64,000 nt of DNA from an uncultured Bacteroides sp. Its GTDB lineage: Bacteria; Bacteroidota; Bacteroidia; Bacteroidales; Bacteroidaceae. Of the stretch, positions 24,075-33,535 are shown in pieces; the first letter of the stretch is position 1, and the number at the start of each line of letters is the position of its first letter. The DNA lies in the NCBI RefSeq assembly GCF_963666545.1, contig NZ_OY762899.1, positions 1,612,001 through 1,676,000 of the forward strand. Reading direction: 5' to 3'. Both the position numbers and the translations under genes were made by a program. The notes beneath the pieces are model-generated. The model searched no databases. It was not told the origin of the DNA and saw only the letters and a program-made list of their open reading frames with translations.

Positions 24075-25241
24075 ATGAGTAACCAGCGATACATGCAACG
24101 TGGCGTATCAGCATCTAAGGAAGATGTACACAATGCCATAAAGAACATCGATAAAGGTATTTTCCCACAAGCTTTCTGTAAGATTATTCCCGATATTCTG
24201 GGAGGTGACCCTGAGTATTGCAACATAATGCATGCCGATGGTGCAGGCACAAAATCGAGTCTGGGCTACCTATATTGGAAAGAAACTGGTGATCTTTCCG
24301 TGTGGAAAGGCATTGCACAGGATGCACTGATAATGAATATCGATGACTTGCTTTGTGTGGGAGCTGTCGATAACATTTTAGTATCGTCGACCATCGGACG
24401 CAACAAGCTGCTGATTCCGGGCGAAGTGATCTCGGCCATTATTAATGGGACGGATGAATTACTAGCTGAACTTCGGGAGATGGGAGTAGGTGTATATGCC
24501 ACCGGTGGAGAAACGGCTGATGTAGGCGACTTGGTACGCACTATCATTGTAGATAGTACTGTTACCTGCCGAATGAAACGTAGCGACGTGATTGACAATG
24601 CTAATATTCGTCCGGGTGACGTGATCGTAGGTATGGCTTCTTACGGACAAGCAACTTACGAGAAAGAGTATAACGGAGGTATGGGCAGCAATGGACTTAC
24701 ATCCGCTCGCCACGATGTTTTCTCTAAATATCTTGCTGAAAAATATCCGGAAAGTTACGATGCCGGTGTACCCGAAGAATTGGTATACTCGGGAGGTCTG
24801 AAACTAACAGATAGCGTAAAGGGTTCTCCAATAAACGCAGGTAAATTAGTGCTCTCTCCTACTCGTACGTATGCGCCGGTCGTTAGAAAGCTATTGGATG
24901 CCTTACGCCCAGAGATACATGGTATGGTGCACTGCTCGGGTGGCGCACAGACCAAAGTACTTCATTTTATTAATAACATGCGGGTCATAAAAGATAACCT
25001 CTTCCCTGTTCCACCACTATTCAAAACGATTCAAGAACAGAGTGGAACAGAATGGGTGGAGATGTACAAAGTGTTCAATATGGGACATCGTCTGGAAGTG
25101 TATCTTTCTCCCGAACATGCAGAAGAAGTGATCTCTATATCAAAATCGTTTGGAATCGATGCGCAAATCGTAGGTCACATTGAAGAGAGTGACAAAAAGG
25201 AATTGATCATTAAGAGTGAATTCGGAGAATTCATATATTAA
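24075..25241 (+). CDS. purM: Phosphoribosylformylglycinamidine cyclo-ligase
   Basis: A 388-residue AIR synthase, somewhat longer than E. coli PurM (345), as usual for Bacteroidetes. It cyclises FGAM to AIR with ATP in purine synthesis. Family features: the opening YMQRGVSASKEDVHNAIKN, HADGAGTKSSLGYLYWK (about 54-70), MNIDDLLCVGA (92-102), the ATGGETADVGDL block (139-150), and the later segment MVHCSGGAQTKVLHFINN. The C-terminal half contains the ATP-grasp-unrelated PurM/ThiL fold with GHRLEVYLSPE. It is followed after 6 bases by prfA, so one operon with prfA and pyrF is likely. Confidence 0.94.
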   Translation: MSNQRYMQRGVSASKEDVHNAIKNIDKGIFPQAFCKIIPDILGGDPEYCNIMHADGAGTKSSLGYLYWKETGDLSVWKGIAQDALIMNIDDLLCVGAVDNILVSSTIGRNKLLIPGEVISAIINGTDELLAELREMGVGVYATGGETADVGDLVRTIIVDSTVTCRMKRSDVIDNANIRPGDVIVGMASYGQATYEKEYNGGMGSNGLTSARHDVFSKYLAEKYPESYDAGVPEELVYSGGLKLTDSVKGSPINAGKLVLSPTRTYAPVVRKLLDALRPEIHGMVHCSGGAQTKVLHFINNMRVIKDNLFPVPPLFKTIQEQSGTEWVEMYKVFNMGHRLEVYLSPEHAEEVISISKSFGIDAQIVGHIEESDKKELIIKSEFGEFIY

Positions 25242-25247
25242 AAATAC

Positions 25248-26336
25248 ATGGCAGAAAATATCAATATATTAGAAAGACTTGAAGGCTTAGTGAGCCGGTT
25301 TGAAGAAGTGTCAACGCTCATCACAGACCCGGGAGTAATAGCAGACCGAAAACGCTTTGTGCGCCTGACGAAGGATTACAAAGAACTGGACGACTTGATG
25401 AAAGCCCGCAAAGAGTACTTACAGATGTTAGCTAACATTGCTGAAGCCAAAGAGATGCTCTCTACCGAACAAGATCAAGAAATGAGAGAGATGGCCCGCG
25501 AAGAGATAGACAAAAGTCAGGCACGTCTACCTGAGCTGGAAGAAGAGATCAAGATACTACTTGTTCCTGCCGATCCGCAAGATGATAAAAATGCAATCGT
25601 GGAAATTCGCGGTGGAACAGGAGGCGACGAAGCAGCCATCTTTGCCGGAGATCTTTTCAGAATGTATCTAAAATTCTGCGAATCGAAAGGATGGAAAACG
25701 GAGATAACGACTAGCAACGAAGGAACTGCCGGAGGATTTAAAGAAGTAATCTTCACTGTATCCGGTGACAATGTATATGGTACGCTGAAATATGAAAGCG
25801 GTGTGCACCGCGTGCAACGTGTGCCGGCAACAGAAACACAAGGGCGCGTACACACTTCGGCCTCTACAGTAGCCGTACTACCGGAAGCAGAGGAATTTGA
25901 CGTAGAGATTAATCCGGCCGACATAGAGATGCAAACCTCTCGTTCAGGAGGAGCCGGAGGACAAAATGTGAATAAGGTAGAAACGAAAGTACAGCTAACC
26001 CACAAACCGACAGGCCTTGTGGTGGTTTGTCAGCAAGCACGCTCGCAGCTCGCCAACCGCGAACTAGCCATGCAGATGCTCCGTACAAAAATATACGATA
26101 TAGAGCTTAGCAAACACCAAGAAGCTATCGCCTCTCACCGAAAAACATTGGTTTCTACCGGCGACCGCTCTGCGAAGATCCGTACGTACAATTATCCACA
26201 AGGACGCATTACTGATCATCGCATCAACTATACGATCTACAATCTTGCCTCTTTTATGGAGGGAAATATACAAGACTGCATCGATAAACTGATTGTGGCC
26301 GAGAATGCAGAACGAATGAAAGAAAGTGAATTATAA
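25248..26336 (+). CDS. prfA: Peptide chain release factor 1
   Basis: A 362-residue class I release factor that reads UAA and UAG. The PAT anticodon tripeptide is in [13 protein letters not shown] (about 182-194). The catalytic GGQ is in [14 protein letters not shown] near residue 235, with the glutamine that is methylated by PrmC. The N-terminal coiled coil (about 1-100) and SANR-like [11 protein letters not shown] region match RF1. PAT rather than SPF distinguishes it from RF2. It sits between two nucleotide-biosynthesis genes. Confidence 0.97.
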   Translation: MAENINILERLEGLVSRFEEVSTLITDPGVIADRKRFVRLTKDYKELDDLMKARKEYLQMLANIAEAKEMLSTEQDQEMREMAREEIDKSQARLPELEEEIKILLVPADPQDDKNAIVEIRGGTGGDEAAIFAGDLFRMYLKFCESKGWKTEITTSNEGTAGGFKEVIFTVSGDNVYGTLKYESGVHRVQRVPATETQGRVHTSASTVAVLPEAEEFDVEINPADIEMQTSRSGGAGGQNVNKVETKVQLTHKPTGLVVVCQQARSQLANRELAMQMLRTKIYDIELSKHQEAIASHRKTLVSTGDRSAKIRTYNYPQGRITDHRINYTIYNLASFMEGNIQDCIDKLIVAENAERMKESEL

Positions 26337-26348
26337 GGTAAAAGACAT

Positions 26349-27173
26349 ATGAACAAGCAGCAATTATTTGAAAACATAAAACGCAAAAAAACATTCCTAT
26401 GTGTGGGATTGGATACGGATATCAAAAAGATACCGGAACACCTATTGAAAGAGGAAGATCCTATCTTTGCGTTCAACAAAGCTATTATCGATGCTACTGC
26501 CGATCTCTGCATCGCATATAAACCTAATTTAGCTTTCTATGAAAGCTTGGGTGTAAAAGGATGGATTGCTTTTGAAAAGACAGTGAATTATATTAAAGAT
26601 AATTATCCGGACCAATTCATCATCGCCGATGCTAAACGAGGCGATATAGGAAATACCAGCGAGATGTATGCTCGGTCTTTCTTTGATGAACTGAACATTG
26701 ATTCTGTAACAGTAGCACCCTATATGGGAGAAGACAGTGTAAAACCTTTCCTACTGTATCCTGAAAAGTGGGTAATCCTGTTGGCACTGACTTCCAACAA
26801 AGGTTCGCAAGACTTCCAGCTAACAGAAGACAGTAACGGTGAACGCCTTTTCGAGAAAGTATTGAAAAAATCTCAAGAATGGGCATCTGACGAACAAATG
26901 ATGTATGTAGTAGGTGCTACACAGGGACAGATGTTTCTTGATATCCGTAAATATGTACCCAATCACTTCCTTCTGGTACCGGGTGTCGGGGCTCAGGGAG
27001 GATCACTCGAAGAAGTATGTAAATATGGGATGAATAGCACATGCGGGCTGATAGTAAATTCCTCTCGTGCAATTATCTATGCCGACAAAACAGAACGTTT
27101 TGCTGAAGCTGCCCATATAGCAGCTAAAGAAGTGCAAGAAGAGATGGCGGAGCAACTGAAGAAGATTATTTAA
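26349..27173 (+). CDS. pyrF: Orotidine 5'-phosphate decarboxylase (type 2)
   Basis: A 274-residue OMP decarboxylase of the longer subfamily. It converts OMP to UMP. The active-site Lys/Asp array appears as [18 protein letters not shown] (about 94-111). Other blocks are [12 protein letters not shown] (18-29), KPNLAFYE (58-65), [12 protein letters not shown] and [14 protein letters not shown] (213-226), the phosphate-binding region. It follows prfA by 12 bases. Confidence 0.96.
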   Translation: MNKQQLFENIKRKKTFLCVGLDTDIKKIPEHLLKEEDPIFAFNKAIIDATADLCIAYKPNLAFYESLGVKGWIAFEKTVNYIKDNYPDQFIIADAKRGDIGNTSEMYARSFFDELNIDSVTVAPYMGEDSVKPFLLYPEKWVILLALTSNKGSQDFQLTEDSNGERLFEKVLKKSQEWASDEQMMYVVGATQGQMFLDIRKYVPNHFLLVPGVGAQGGSLEEVCKYGMNSTCGLIVNSSRAIIYADKTERFAEAAHIAAKEVQEEMAEQLKKII

Positions 27174-27210
27174 GAAGCCGTAATTATTAAGTGTGGTTGT
27201 AAAATAAAGA

Positions 27211-28437
27211 ATGACGAATAAACGTAAAATCATCAATGATCCGGTTTTCGGTTTCATCAATATTCCCAAAGGATTATTGTATGACCTCGTGAGGCATCCG
27301 CTGCTTCAACGGCTGAACCGTATCAAACAGATGGGGCTATCATCTGTGGTCTATCCCGGAGCGCAGCACACGCGTTTTCAACACTCCTTGGGAGCATTCT
27401 ACCTGATGAAGGAAGCCATCACACAACTCACAGCCAAAGGGAACTTTATCTTCGACAGTGAAGCAGAAGCCGTACAAATTGCCATTCTGCTGCACGACAT
27501 CGGGCATGGACCTTTTTCTCACGTGCTCGAAGATACGATTGTAAAAGGAGTGTCTCACGAAGAGATATCGTTGATGCTCATGGAGCGAATGAACAAAGAG
27601 ATGCATGGGCAACTCACTCTCGCCATTCAAATATTTAAAGACGAATATTCGAAGAGATTTTTGCACCAATTGGTCAGCGGGCAGTTGGACATGGACAGAC
27701 TCGACTATTTGCGTCGCGACAGCTTCTATACCGGAGTGACAGAAGGTAGCATTGGGTCGGCTAGAATCATTGAAATGCTCAACGTAGAAGATGATCAACT
27801 AGTCATTGAAGCCAAAGGCATTTACTCGATAGAAAACTTCCTCACAGCACGTCGCCTGATGTATTGGCAGGTATATTTGCACAAAACATCTGTAGCCTAC
27901 GAACGAATGCTCATCAGTGCTTTACTACGAGCAAAAGAGTTAGCGGAACAAGGCGTAGAATTATTTGCCTCACCGGCCCTACGTTTCTTCTTATATAATA
28001 ATATCGGGCATGATGAATTTCACAACAATCCTGATTGTTTGGAGAATTTCATCCAACTCGATGACAACGATATATGGACATCTTTAAAGGTATGGAGTAC
28101 CCATACTGACAAAGTTCTTTCGACACTAAGTCTGGGCATGATTAATCGCAACATATTTAAAGTAGAGATATCCACCGAACCTATTAGTCTAGAAAGAGAA
28201 AAAGAATTAACTTATCACATTAGCCAACAATTGAATATCAGCCTTTACGAAGCGAGATATTTTGTTTCTACCCCCAGTATTGAAAAGAATATGTATGATC
28301 CGGCAGACGACAGTATAGATATTATCTACCATGACGGTACAATAAAAAATATTGCTGAAGCATCTGATATGTTGAACTTTGCATTGCTTTCTAAGAAAGT
28401 AAAGAAGTACTATATTTGCTACCACCGTTTGCATTGA
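27211..28437 (+). CDS. HD-domain phosphohydrolase
   Basis: A 408-residue protein of the dNTPase-like HD family. Metal-binding residues are in QHTRFQHSLGAFYL (about 51-64, first His), LLHDIGHGPFSHVLE (about 93-107, the HD pair) and QLDMDRLDYLRRDS (about 163-176, the distal Asp). The first 210 residues match HD hydrolases such as Bacillus YwfO-like proteins, and the C-terminal part is less conserved. Such enzymes remove triphosphate from dNTPs or act on other nucleotides. The exact substrate is not predictable. It starts 37 bases after pyrF and may extend that operon. Confidence 0.92.
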   Translation: MTNKRKIINDPVFGFINIPKGLLYDLVRHPLLQRLNRIKQMGLSSVVYPGAQHTRFQHSLGAFYLMKEAITQLTAKGNFIFDSEAEAVQIAILLHDIGHGPFSHVLEDTIVKGVSHEEISLMLMERMNKEMHGQLTLAIQIFKDEYSKRFLHQLVSGQLDMDRLDYLRRDSFYTGVTEGSIGSARIIEMLNVEDDQLVIEAKGIYSIENFLTARRLMYWQVYLHKTSVAYERMLISALLRAKELAEQGVELFASPALRFFLYNNIGHDEFHNNPDCLENFIQLDDNDIWTSLKVWSTHTDKVLSTLSLGMINRNIFKVEISTEPISLEREKELTYHISQQLNISLYEARYFVSTPSIEKNMYDPADDSIDIIYHDGTIKNIAEASDMLNFALLSKKVKKYYICYHRLH

Positions 28438-28581
28438 CTCGTATAAAATATTCATCAAAGAATAAGGTAATATAAAAAAAAAATCCGTTATTTGCGCCCT
28501 GATTAGAGAACAAGATAATATTGTAACCTCAGTCTAAGGCAAAATATGACGGCTAAAAACCACACAACAATAGATTAAGAA

Positions 28582-29622
28582 ATGGAATTTTCAGCTAAGC
28601 AAATAGCAGCATTTATACAGGGGGAAATCATCGGAAATGAAGATGTGACTATCCATACATTTGCTAAAATTGAAGAAGGAATACCAGGAGCAATTTCTTT
28701 TCTGGCAAACCCCAAATATACCTCTTATATATACAGCACTCAATCGAGCATTGTATTAGTCAATAAAGATTTTGTAGCAGAGCATGAAGTAAAAGCTACT
28801 TTAATCAAAGTAGAAAACGCATACGAGAGTCTGGCCAAGCTGCTTAACCTGTATGAAATGAGCAAACCCAAAAAACAAGGAATTGACTCATTAGCATACA
28901 TTGCGCCAACAGCAAAAATCGGAGCAAATGTGTATATTGGCCCATTTGCCTATATTGGCGATAATACAGTTATTGGCGATGGCACATTGATTTATCCGCA
29001 TACATACGTAGGTGATGGTGCAAGTGTTGGAACAGGATGCATACTCTATTCTAACGTAAACATTTACCACGATTGCCGCATTGGCAATGAATGTATCTTG
29101 CATTCGGGAGTAGTAATTGGTGCCGACGGCTTTGGTTTTGCCCCAACGCCCGAAGGATACGAAAAAATACCTCAAATAGGAATAGTCATCATAAAAGATA
29201 AAGTAGAAATAGGAGCAAATACCTGCATCGACAGAGCAACAATGGGAGCAACAGTCATCCACGAAGGAGTGAAACTGGATAATCTTATTCAAGTGGCTCA
29301 TAATGATGAAGTTGGAGCTCATACGGTTATGGCTGCACAGGCAGGAATTGCCGGTTCTACAAAGGTAGGCGAGTGGTGCATGATTGGTGGACAAGCCGGC
29401 TTAGCAGGACATGCAAAGATTGGAGACAAAGTAGGCATCGCAGGGCAATCTGGCGTTCCGGGTAATGTAGCATCCGGTTCTCAAATTATGGGTTCACCCT
29501 CATTTGATGCTAAAAGATTCTTCAAAGCAACTGTAGCATTCAAGAAACTACCAGAAATCTACGCTGAAGTGAACTCCCTTCGCAAAGAAATAAACGAATT
29601 AAAACAACAATTAAATAAGTAA
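28582..29622 (+). CDS. lpxD: UDP-3-O-(3-hydroxyacyl)glucosamine N-acyltransferase
   Basis: A 346-residue protein of lipid A synthesis which adds the second hydroxyacyl chain from acyl-ACP to UDP-3-O-acyl-glucosamine. It has the N-terminal uridine-binding part (about 1-95, [20 protein letters not shown]), a left-handed beta helix of hexapeptide repeats (from [20 protein letters not shown] at about 107) and a C-terminal helix. The conserved catalytic histidine is in [13 protein letters not shown] (about 238). It starts the lpxD-lpxC/fabZ-lpxA cluster. Confidence 0.96.
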   Translation: MEFSAKQIAAFIQGEIIGNEDVTIHTFAKIEEGIPGAISFLANPKYTSYIYSTQSSIVLVNKDFVAEHEVKATLIKVENAYESLAKLLNLYEMSKPKKQGIDSLAYIAPTAKIGANVYIGPFAYIGDNTVIGDGTLIYPHTYVGDGASVGTGCILYSNVNIYHDCRIGNECILHSGVVIGADGFGFAPTPEGYEKIPQIGIVIIKDKVEIGANTCIDRATMGATVIHEGVKLDNLIQVAHNDEVGAHTVMAAQAGIAGSTKVGEWCMIGGQAGLAGHAKIGDKVGIAGQSGVPGNVASGSQIMGSPSFDAKRFFKATVAFKKLPEIYAEVNSLRKEINELKQQLNK

Positions 29623-29625
29623 CCA

Positions 29626-31011
29626 ATGTTGAAACAAAAAACACTGAAAGATAGCTTTTCGCTGAGTGGAAAAGGTCTTCACACTGGGCTTGACCTTACG
29701 GTAACGTTCAATCCGGCTCCGGACAACCATGGCTACAAGATACAGCGTATCGACATGGAGGGGCAACCCATTATTGATGCCATAGCCAATAATGTTATTG
29801 AAACCACGCGTGGTACAGTATTGGCAAATGGCAATGCAAAAGTTAGTACCGTAGAACATGCTATGGCAGCACTCTACGCTTTGGGCATAGATAATTGCTT
29901 AATCCAAGTAAATGGCCCCGAATTCCCTATTTTAGATGGAAGCGCACAATACTATGTACAAGAAATAGAAAGAGTAGGAACAGAAGAGCAAAATGCGGTA
30001 AAGGATTTCTATATCATAAAATCTAAAATAGAGTTTCGTGATGAAGAAACCGGATCTTCTATTATTGTCCTGCCGGATGAAAATTTCAGTCTCAATGTTC
30101 TTGTCTCATACGATTCAACTATTATCCCAAACCAGTTTGCCACTCTGGAAAACATGGACAGTTTTGCTTCTGAAATAGCAGCAAGTCGCACATTCGTTTT
30201 TGTCAGAGAGATTGAGCCACTACTTTCTGCCGGATTGATCAAAGGTGGTGACTTGGACAATGCGATTGTAATCTATGAGCGTCAGATGTCTCAAGAAAAC
30301 TATGACAAGCTGGCCGATGTGATGAGAGTTCCTCACATGGATGCCAACCATCTAGGTTACATCAATCATAAGCCTTTGGTATGGGCCAATGAATGTGCAC
30401 GACACAAACTATTAGATGTAATTGGTGACCTTGCCTTGATTGGAAAACCGATCAAAGGAAGGATCATTGCAACTCGTCCCGGACACACAATCAACAACAA
30501 GTTTGCTCGCCAAATGCGTAAGGAAATTCGTTCGCACGAAATACAAGCACCAAGCTACAACTGCAACGAAGAACCTGTGATGGATGTAAATCGTATCCGC
30601 GAACTTCTCCCACACCGTTACCCCTTCCAATTGGTTGATAAAGTGATTGAAATTGGCGCTAATTACATTGTAGGTGTGAAGAACGTTACAATAAATGAAC
30701 CTTTCTTCCAAGGGCACTTCCCGCAAGAGCCCGTTATGCCAGGCGTACTACAAGTAGAAGCAATGGCACAAGTCGGAGGTTTACTGGTACTGAATTCAGT
30801 AGATGATCCCGAACGATATTCTACTTACTTTATGAAAATAGACGGAATTAAATTCCGCCAAAAAGTCGTTCCCGGAGATACCTTGGTTTTCCGTGTTGAA
30901 ATGCTGTCCCCTATTCGTAGAGGTATTTCTACCATGAAAGGCTATGCTTTTGTAGGAGAGACAGTAACTTGTGAAGCCGAATTTATGGCACAAATAGTAA
31001 AAAATAAATAA
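29626..31011 (+). CDS. lpxC-fabZ: Bifunctional LpxC deacetylase / FabZ dehydratase fusion
   Basis: A 461-residue fusion typical of Bacteroidetes. Residues 1 to about 305 are LpxC, which deacetylates UDP-3-O-acyl-GlcNAc in the committed step of lipid A synthesis; SGKGLHTGLDL (about 11-21), VEHAMAALYALGIDN (77-91) and HKLLDVIGDLALIG near 261 carry the zinc and catalytic residues. From about 325 a complete FabZ begins: LLPHRYPFQLVDKV and FFQGHFPQEPVMPGVLQVEAMAQ hold the dehydratase His and Glu. FabZ dehydrates 3-hydroxyacyl-ACP and competes with LpxA/LpxD for the same substrate. Fusing the two puts the branch point of membrane lipid and lipid A synthesis in a single chain. Four bases separate it from lpxD. 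Confidence 0.97.
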   Translation: MLKQKTLKDSFSLSGKGLHTGLDLTVTFNPAPDNHGYKIQRIDMEGQPIIDAIANNVIETTRGTVLANGNAKVSTVEHAMAALYALGIDNCLIQVNGPEFPILDGSAQYYVQEIERVGTEEQNAVKDFYIIKSKIEFRDEETGSSIIVLPDENFSLNVLVSYDSTIIPNQFATLENMDSFASEIAASRTFVFVREIEPLLSAGLIKGGDLDNAIVIYERQMSQENYDKLADVMRVPHMDANHLGYINHKPLVWANECARHKLLDVIGDLALIGKPIKGRIIATRPGHTINNKFARQMRKEIRSHEIQAPSYNCNEEPVMDVNRIRELLPHRYPFQLVDKVIEIGANYIVGVKNVTINEPFFQGHFPQEPVMPGVLQVEAMAQVGGLLVLNSVDDPERYSTYFMKIDGIKFRQKVVPGDTLVFRVEMLSPIRRGISTMKGYAFVGETVTCEAEFMAQIVKNK

Positions 31012-31019
31012 GAAGAAGA

Positions 31020-31787
31020 ATGATAAGTCCCTTAGCGTATATTCACCCCGAAGCAAAAGTTGGGGAAAACGTAGAGATTGCCCCCTTTGTATATGTTGAT
31101 AAAAATGTTATAATTGGTGATAATAACAAGATTATGGCCAATGCTAGTATTTTATACGGCTCACGCATCGGCAACGGAAATACTATATTCCCAGGTGCCG
31201 TTATCGGAGCTATTCCACAAGATTTAAAATTTAAAGGAGAAGAAAGTACAGCAGAAATTGGTGACAACAACCTTATTCGCGAAAATGTAACAATCAACCG
31301 TGGGACGGCTGCCAAAGGCAGAACGCTAGTAGGCAATAACAACCTTTTGATGGAAGGGGTACATGTGGCACACGATGCTTCCATTGGAAATAATTGTATC
31401 ATTGGAAACTCAACAAAGATGGCCGGAGAAATCACGATTGATGATAACGCCATCGTGAGTGCCGCAGTGTTGATGCATCAATTTTGTCACATAGGAGGCT
31501 ATGTAATGGTGCAAGGTGGTTGTCGCTTCAGCAAGGATATTCCTCCATATATCATTGCCGGAAGAGACCCTATCACCTATAGTGGAATCAATATCATTGG
31601 TTTGCGCCGTCGTGGATTTTCTAATGAAACAATAGAAGACATACACAATACGTACCGCATCATTTACCAAAGTGGCTTAAACATCACCGATGCACTGGAA
31701 AAAGTGGAAGCAGAAGTTAGTATGACTCCCGAAATAGAATACATCGTAAAGTTTATACGCAGCTCAGAAAGAGGAATTATTAAATAG
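31020..31787 (+). CDS. lpxA: UDP-N-acetylglucosamine acyltransferase
   Basis: A 255-residue left-handed beta-helix acyltransferase which performs the first step of lipid A synthesis, O-acylation of UDP-GlcNAc. The hexapeptide repeats begin at IHPEAKVGENVEIAPFVYV, the catalytic histidine lies in HVAHDASIGNNC (about 119-130), and the C-terminal helical domain (GINIIGLRRRGFSNETIEDI) is complete. It follows the LpxC-FabZ fusion by 8 bases. A stem-loop follows it. Confidence 0.96.
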   Translation: MISPLAYIHPEAKVGENVEIAPFVYVDKNVIIGDNNKIMANASILYGSRIGNGNTIFPGAVIGAIPQDLKFKGEESTAEIGDNNLIRENVTINRGTAAKGRTLVGNNNLLMEGVHVAHDASIGNNCIIGNSTKMAGEITIDDNAIVSAAVLMHQFCHIGGYVMVQGGCRFSKDIPPYIIAGRDPITYSGINIIGLRRRGFSNETIEDIHNTYRIIYQSGLNITDALEKVEAEVSMTPEIEYIVKFIRSSERGIIK

Positions 31788-31807
31788 ATTGACAAAAAAT
31801 CATAGAT

Positions 31808-31837
31808 CAGGAGATCTCTATACAAAGAGACCTCCTT
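31808..31837 (+). terminator. Stem-loop terminator after lpxA
   Basis: AGGAGATCTCT pairs with AGAGACCTCCT (one mismatch) and is followed by TTTTTTT, 20 bases beyond the stop, a textbook intrinsic terminator. Confidence 0.85.
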
Positions 31838-31918
31838 TTTTTATGATAAAGCCAAGTTAGTATTTGTACTTATTTACTTTTTTACTACTTTTACGCCATC
31901 AATAAACAGGTAAGAACT

Positions 31919-32482
31919 ATGATATACAGATTTACAATTATATCTGACGAAGTAGATGATTTCATCAGAGAAATACAAATTGATCCGGAAGCTACATTTT
32001 TCGATCTACATGAAGCTATACTTAAATCTGCTGGTTACAAAGCAGATCAGATGACTTCTTTCTTCATTTGTGATGACGATTGGGAGAAAGAAAAAGAGAT
32101 TACCCTGGAAGAAATGAATGATGACCCGGAAATAGATAGCTGGGTGATGAAAGAGACTTTGCTCAATGAACTCATTGAAGACGAAAAACAAAAGCTTCTT
32201 TATGTATTTGATTACATCACAGAGCGTTGCTTCTTTATTGAGCTATCTGAAATTATCACAGGAAAAGAAATTAAGGCTCCTAAATGCACAAAAAAAGAAG
32301 GAGAAGCGCCAAAACAAACGATCGACATTGAAGAGATGACCACCAGCACCAGCGCGCTTGATCTGGATGAAAACTTCTATGGAGACCAAGACTTTGATAT
32401 TGAAGAATTTGATCCGGAAGGTTTTGAAGGACTTGACGGTGATTCAGCAGCTGCAGCTCCTGCTGAAGAAGAACGTATTTAA
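31919..32482 (+). CDS. Plasmid pRiA4b ORF-3-like protein
   Basis: A 187-residue protein whose first 100 residues match the pRiA4b ORF-3-like (PF07929-type) pattern: [20 protein letters not shown], then [35 protein letters not shown] and [17 protein letters not shown]. These proteins are annotated in plasmids and transposon passenger genes. This copy sits on the chromosome among lipid and tRNA genes and has an added acidic tail (about 125-187) rich in Asp, Glu and Ala. Its role is unknown. The stop overlaps the miaA start (TAATG), so the two genes are translated as a pair. Confidence 0.8.
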   Translation: MIYRFTIISDEVDDFIREIQIDPEATFFDLHEAILKSAGYKADQMTSFFICDDDWEKEKEITLEEMNDDPEIDSWVMKETLLNELIEDEKQKLLYVFDYITERCFFIELSEIITGKEIKAPKCTKKEGEAPKQTIDIEEMTTSTSALDLDENFYGDQDFDIEEFDPEGFEGLDGDSAAAAPAEEERI

Positions 32483-33384
32483 TGACAAAAACATTAGTTG
32501 TTCTTATAGGGCCTACAGGTGTCGGGAAAACAGAATTAAGCCTCCGGCTTGCGGAGGAGTTTAATACAAGCATTGTCTCTTCTGATTCCCGACAGCTGTA
32601 CGCCGATTTAAAAATAGGGACAGCGACCCCCACCCCGGAACAACTGAAACGCATTCCACACCACTTCATAGGAATACTTAAGCTTACCGACTATTACAGT
32701 GCCGCTCAATACGAAATGGAAGCTTTAGCACTATTAGAATCCCTTTTTGTAGAAAAAGATGTAGTGATACTCACCGGTGGATCGATGATGTATGTCGATG
32801 CTATTTGCAAAGGCATTGATGACATTCCTACTGTTGATAGTGACACGCGCGAGTTGATGCTGAGCAGATACGAAAATGAGGGTTTGGAGAATCTCAGCAA
32901 CGAACTTAAGCTACTAGACCCTGAATACTATAAAATAGTCGATATCAAGAATCCCAAACGAGTGATTCATGCACTGGAGATCTGCTACATGACCGGAAAA
33001 ACATATACCTCTTTCCGCATTCGTGAGAAAAAACAACGTCCGTTCCGAATCTTAAAGATAGGACTCACGCGTGATCGCGAGGAACTTTATAACCGCATCA
33101 ACCAACGAGTAGACATCATGATGGAAGAAGGACTACTTGAAGAAGCCAAAAGCGTATATCCTTATCGACAACTCAATGCTCTCAACACTGTGGGTTATAA
33201 AGAGTTATTCAACTATCTGGATGGTCAATGGACTCTCTCCTTTGCTATTGATAAGATAAAGCAGAATTCTCGCATCTATTCGCGTAAGCAGATGACCTGG
33301 TTCAAACGTGATGAGGAGATACGTTGGTTCCATCCGCAACAAGAGGAGGAAATAGTAGCGTACCTCTCAAATACTATGCAGTAA
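32482..33384 (+). CDS. miaA: tRNA dimethylallyltransferase
   Basis: A 300-residue MiaA, which transfers a dimethylallyl group to A37 of tRNAs that read UNN codons. The P-loop [11 protein letters not shown] is at about 9-19, [18 protein letters not shown] at about 33-50 (tRNA and metal contact), [17 protein letters not shown] at about 94-110, [10 protein letters not shown] at about 154-163, and a C-terminal WFKRD. Bacteroides often carry two miaA copies; whether another exists cannot be seen here. A near-copy of its last 31 bases (33359-33389) reappears 34 bases downstream at 33424-33454. Confidence 0.95.
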   Translation: MTKTLVVLIGPTGVGKTELSLRLAEEFNTSIVSSDSRQLYADLKIGTATPTPEQLKRIPHHFIGILKLTDYYSAAQYEMEALALLESLFVEKDVVILTGGSMMYVDAICKGIDDIPTVDSDTRELMLSRYENEGLENLSNELKLLDPEYYKIVDIKNPKRVIHALEICYMTGKTYTSFRIREKKQRPFRILKIGLTRDREELYNRINQRVDIMMEEGLLEEAKSVYPYRQLNALNTVGYKELFNYLDGQWTLSFAIDKIKQNSRIYSRKQMTWFKRDEEIRWFHPQQEEEIVAYLSNTMQ

Positions 33385-33454
33385 AACCTACCCGTGATCT
33401 TCACCGTTAATGATGATGCATAACGTACCTCTCCAATGCTATACAGTAAAACCT
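33359..33454 (+). repeat. Duplicated 3' end of miaA
   Basis: The last eight miaA codons and following bases (33359-33389, opening CGTACCTCTCAAATAC) are repeated at 33424-33454 (CGTACCTCTCCAATGC), 28 of 31 bases identical. The second copy stands outside any gene. Confidence 0.75.
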
Positions 33455-33535
33455 CCTCCCACTAAGAACGTTTTTAAAAAGCACAACCCGAAACAGAAAG
33501 AATGAGAACCCACAGCATTCTATGAAAAGAACGGC

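Noticed and set aside
32482-33384. Frame error or pseudogene in miaA because of the duplicated 3' end
   Set aside because: The miaA frame is complete with all motifs; the duplicate lies fully downstream of the stop codon.
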